This document shows positions 36,683 to 37,514 of a stretch of 37,514 nt of DNA, one piece after another. The stretch lies in assembly GCA_036756425.1 (NCBI GenBank), contig DAIOLC010000017.1:1-37514 (forward strand), given 5' to 3'. The DNA comes from UBA6115 sp012514225. Its GTDB lineage: Bacteria; Bacillota; Clostridia; Christensenellales; Aristaeellaceae. The notes under the pieces are model-generated. The model saw only the letters and a program-made list of their open reading frames with translations, did no database searches and had not been told where the DNA came from. Every line of letters begins with the position of its first letter. The stretch's first letter is position 1. The translations under genes were made by a program, and so were the position numbers.

Positions 36683-37514
36683 ATGCCGGAAATCATGCTG
36701 GGGATTGTCATTGTCGCGGTCATCCTGTTGTTTGTCGTATTCTTCCGCTACGTACCCATCGGCCTGTGGATCCGGGCGCGCGCGTCCGGCGTCCCGCTGA
36801 CCATCTTCATGCTCATCGGCATGCGGCTGCGGCGGATTTCCCCGCACCGGCTGGTGGACGCGCTGATCACCGCCAGCAAGGCGGGGCTGAACCTGACCGT
36901 CAACCAACTGGAAAAGCACTTCCTGGCGGGCGGCAACATCGAGCGGGTGGTCAAGGCCCTGATTTCCGCCCAGCAGGCGGGCATCAAGCTCAACTTCGAG
37001 CAGACCTGCGCGATTGACCTGGCCGGCCGCGACGTGCTGCAGGCCGTCCAGATGAGCGTCATCCCCAAGGTCATCGAGTCGCCCTCCGTCGCGGCCATCG
37101 CCAAGGACGGCATCGAGCTGCGCGCCAAGGCACGGGTGACGGTGCGCACCAACATCCAGCAGCTCGTCGGCGGCGCGGGGGAGGAGACGGTCATGGCCCG
37201 CGTGGGCGAGGGCATCGTCACCACCATCGGCTCCTCGCCCACCCACAAGGAGGTGCTGGAAAACCCGGACCTCATCAGCCGCACGGTGCTCAACAAGGGC
37301 CTGGACGCCGGCACCGCATTTGAAATCCTCTCCATCGACATCGCCGACGTGGACGTGGGGCGCAACATCGGCGCCCAGCTGCAGATGGACCAGGCGGAGG
37401 CAGACCGCCGCATCGCCCAGGCCAGGGCAGAGGAGCGCCGCGCCATGGCGGTCGCCCGGGAGCAGGAAATGAAGGCCGAGGTGCAGGAGATGCGCGCCAA
37501 GGTGGTCGCCGCCG
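36683..37514 (+). CDS. floA: Flotillin-like protein FloA (3' end missing)
   Basis: The first 277 residues of a FloA (YqfA-type) flotillin, a scaffold of membrane microdomains. An N-terminal hydrophobic hairpin (about 3-25: LGIVIVAVILLFVVFF) is followed by VGMRLRR-like IGMRLRRISPHR, the SPFH core (GGNIERVVKALISAQ, then DLAGRDVLQAVQMSV and VGGAGEETVMARVGEG) and the start of the Glu/Ala coiled-coil (DQAEADRRIAQARAEE). The frame runs off the right edge. AGGAGG lies 7 bases before ATG 36683. An in-frame ATG at 36647 overlapping the nfeD stop would add 12 residues, but it fits the family N-terminus less well. Confidence 0.94.
   Translation, partial: MPEIMLGIVIVAVILLFVVFFRYVPIGLWIRARASGVPLTIFMLIGMRLRRISPHRLVDALITASKAGLNLTVNQLEKHFLAGGNIERVVKALISAQQAGIKLNFEQTCAIDLAGRDVLQAVQMSVIPKVIESPSVAAIAKDGIELRAKARVTVRTNIQQLVGGAGEETVMARVGEGIVTTIGSSPTHKEVLENPDLISRTVLNKGLDAGTAFEILSIDIADVDVGRNIGAQLQMDQAEADRRIAQARAEERRAMAVAREQEMKAEVQEMRAKVVAA

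Overview
The window is a GC-rich stretch of bacterial chromosome packed almost entirely with housekeeping and transport genes. There is no phage, insertion sequence, CRISPR array, rRNA or tRNA that I can see. The gene set (Bacillus-type PurR fused wHTH/PRTase repressor, PepV, DegV, NfeD-FloA, split PntAA/PntAB/PntB, a low-molecular-weight type I mannose-6-phosphate isomerase, a Zur-ZnuABC block) with AGGAGG ribosome binding sites and frequent TGn extended -10 promoters suggests a high-GC member of the Firmicutes, probably Clostridia. That placement is inference; no marker gene settles it.

Layout. 1-2121 (+): 3' part of a propeller/solute-binding-like protein, ending at a bidirectional terminator shared with a convergent MFS transporter (2193-3428, -). 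3607-6454 (+): three-gene pnt operon for proton-translocating transhydrogenase, with a clear promoter and terminator. 6561-12687 (-): a tightly coupled seven-gene operon (membrane protein, RsuA-type pseudouridine synthase, RsmC-like methyltransferase, PatB/MalY aminotransferase-lyase, PepV dipeptidase, DUF1667 cysteine protein, ManA). 12776-15786 (-): uvrA plus a tiny zinc-ribbon gene. 15891-18827 (-): zur-znuA-znuC-znuB zinc uptake operon with a palindrome over its promoter. 18975-20693 (+): an NCS2 nucleobase permease behind a leader that holds a short ORF and an intrinsic terminator. 20813-21760 (+): corA. 21738-26726 (-): purR-pth-mfd. 26904-30620 (+): a secreted repeat protein, an enlarged PRPP synthase and two small membrane-associated proteins. 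30642-32257 (-): an IMPase-like phosphatase and a PHP-family phosphatase. 32343-34109 (+): TtcA-like PP-loop protein and a DegV protein. 34189-35103 (-): a sugar nucleotidyltransferase. 35262-37514 (+): small membrane protein, family 4 uracil-DNA glycosylase, NfeD and the start of FloA (cut by the right edge).

Themes. Zinc homeostasis is one self-contained regulated unit. Purine/PRPP metabolism recurs (PurR, Prs, NCS2 permease). DNA repair appears three times (UvrA, Mfd, Udg). Most novelty lies in regulation: the attenuator-like leader before the permease, the palindrome at the zur-znu promoter, a LexA-like half-conserved site in the uvrA promoter, and a PurBox-like site upstream of purR. There is no intergenic stretch over 300 bases. 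I did not find a convincing new multi-gene defence or biosynthetic system; the observations below are the best leads I can support.
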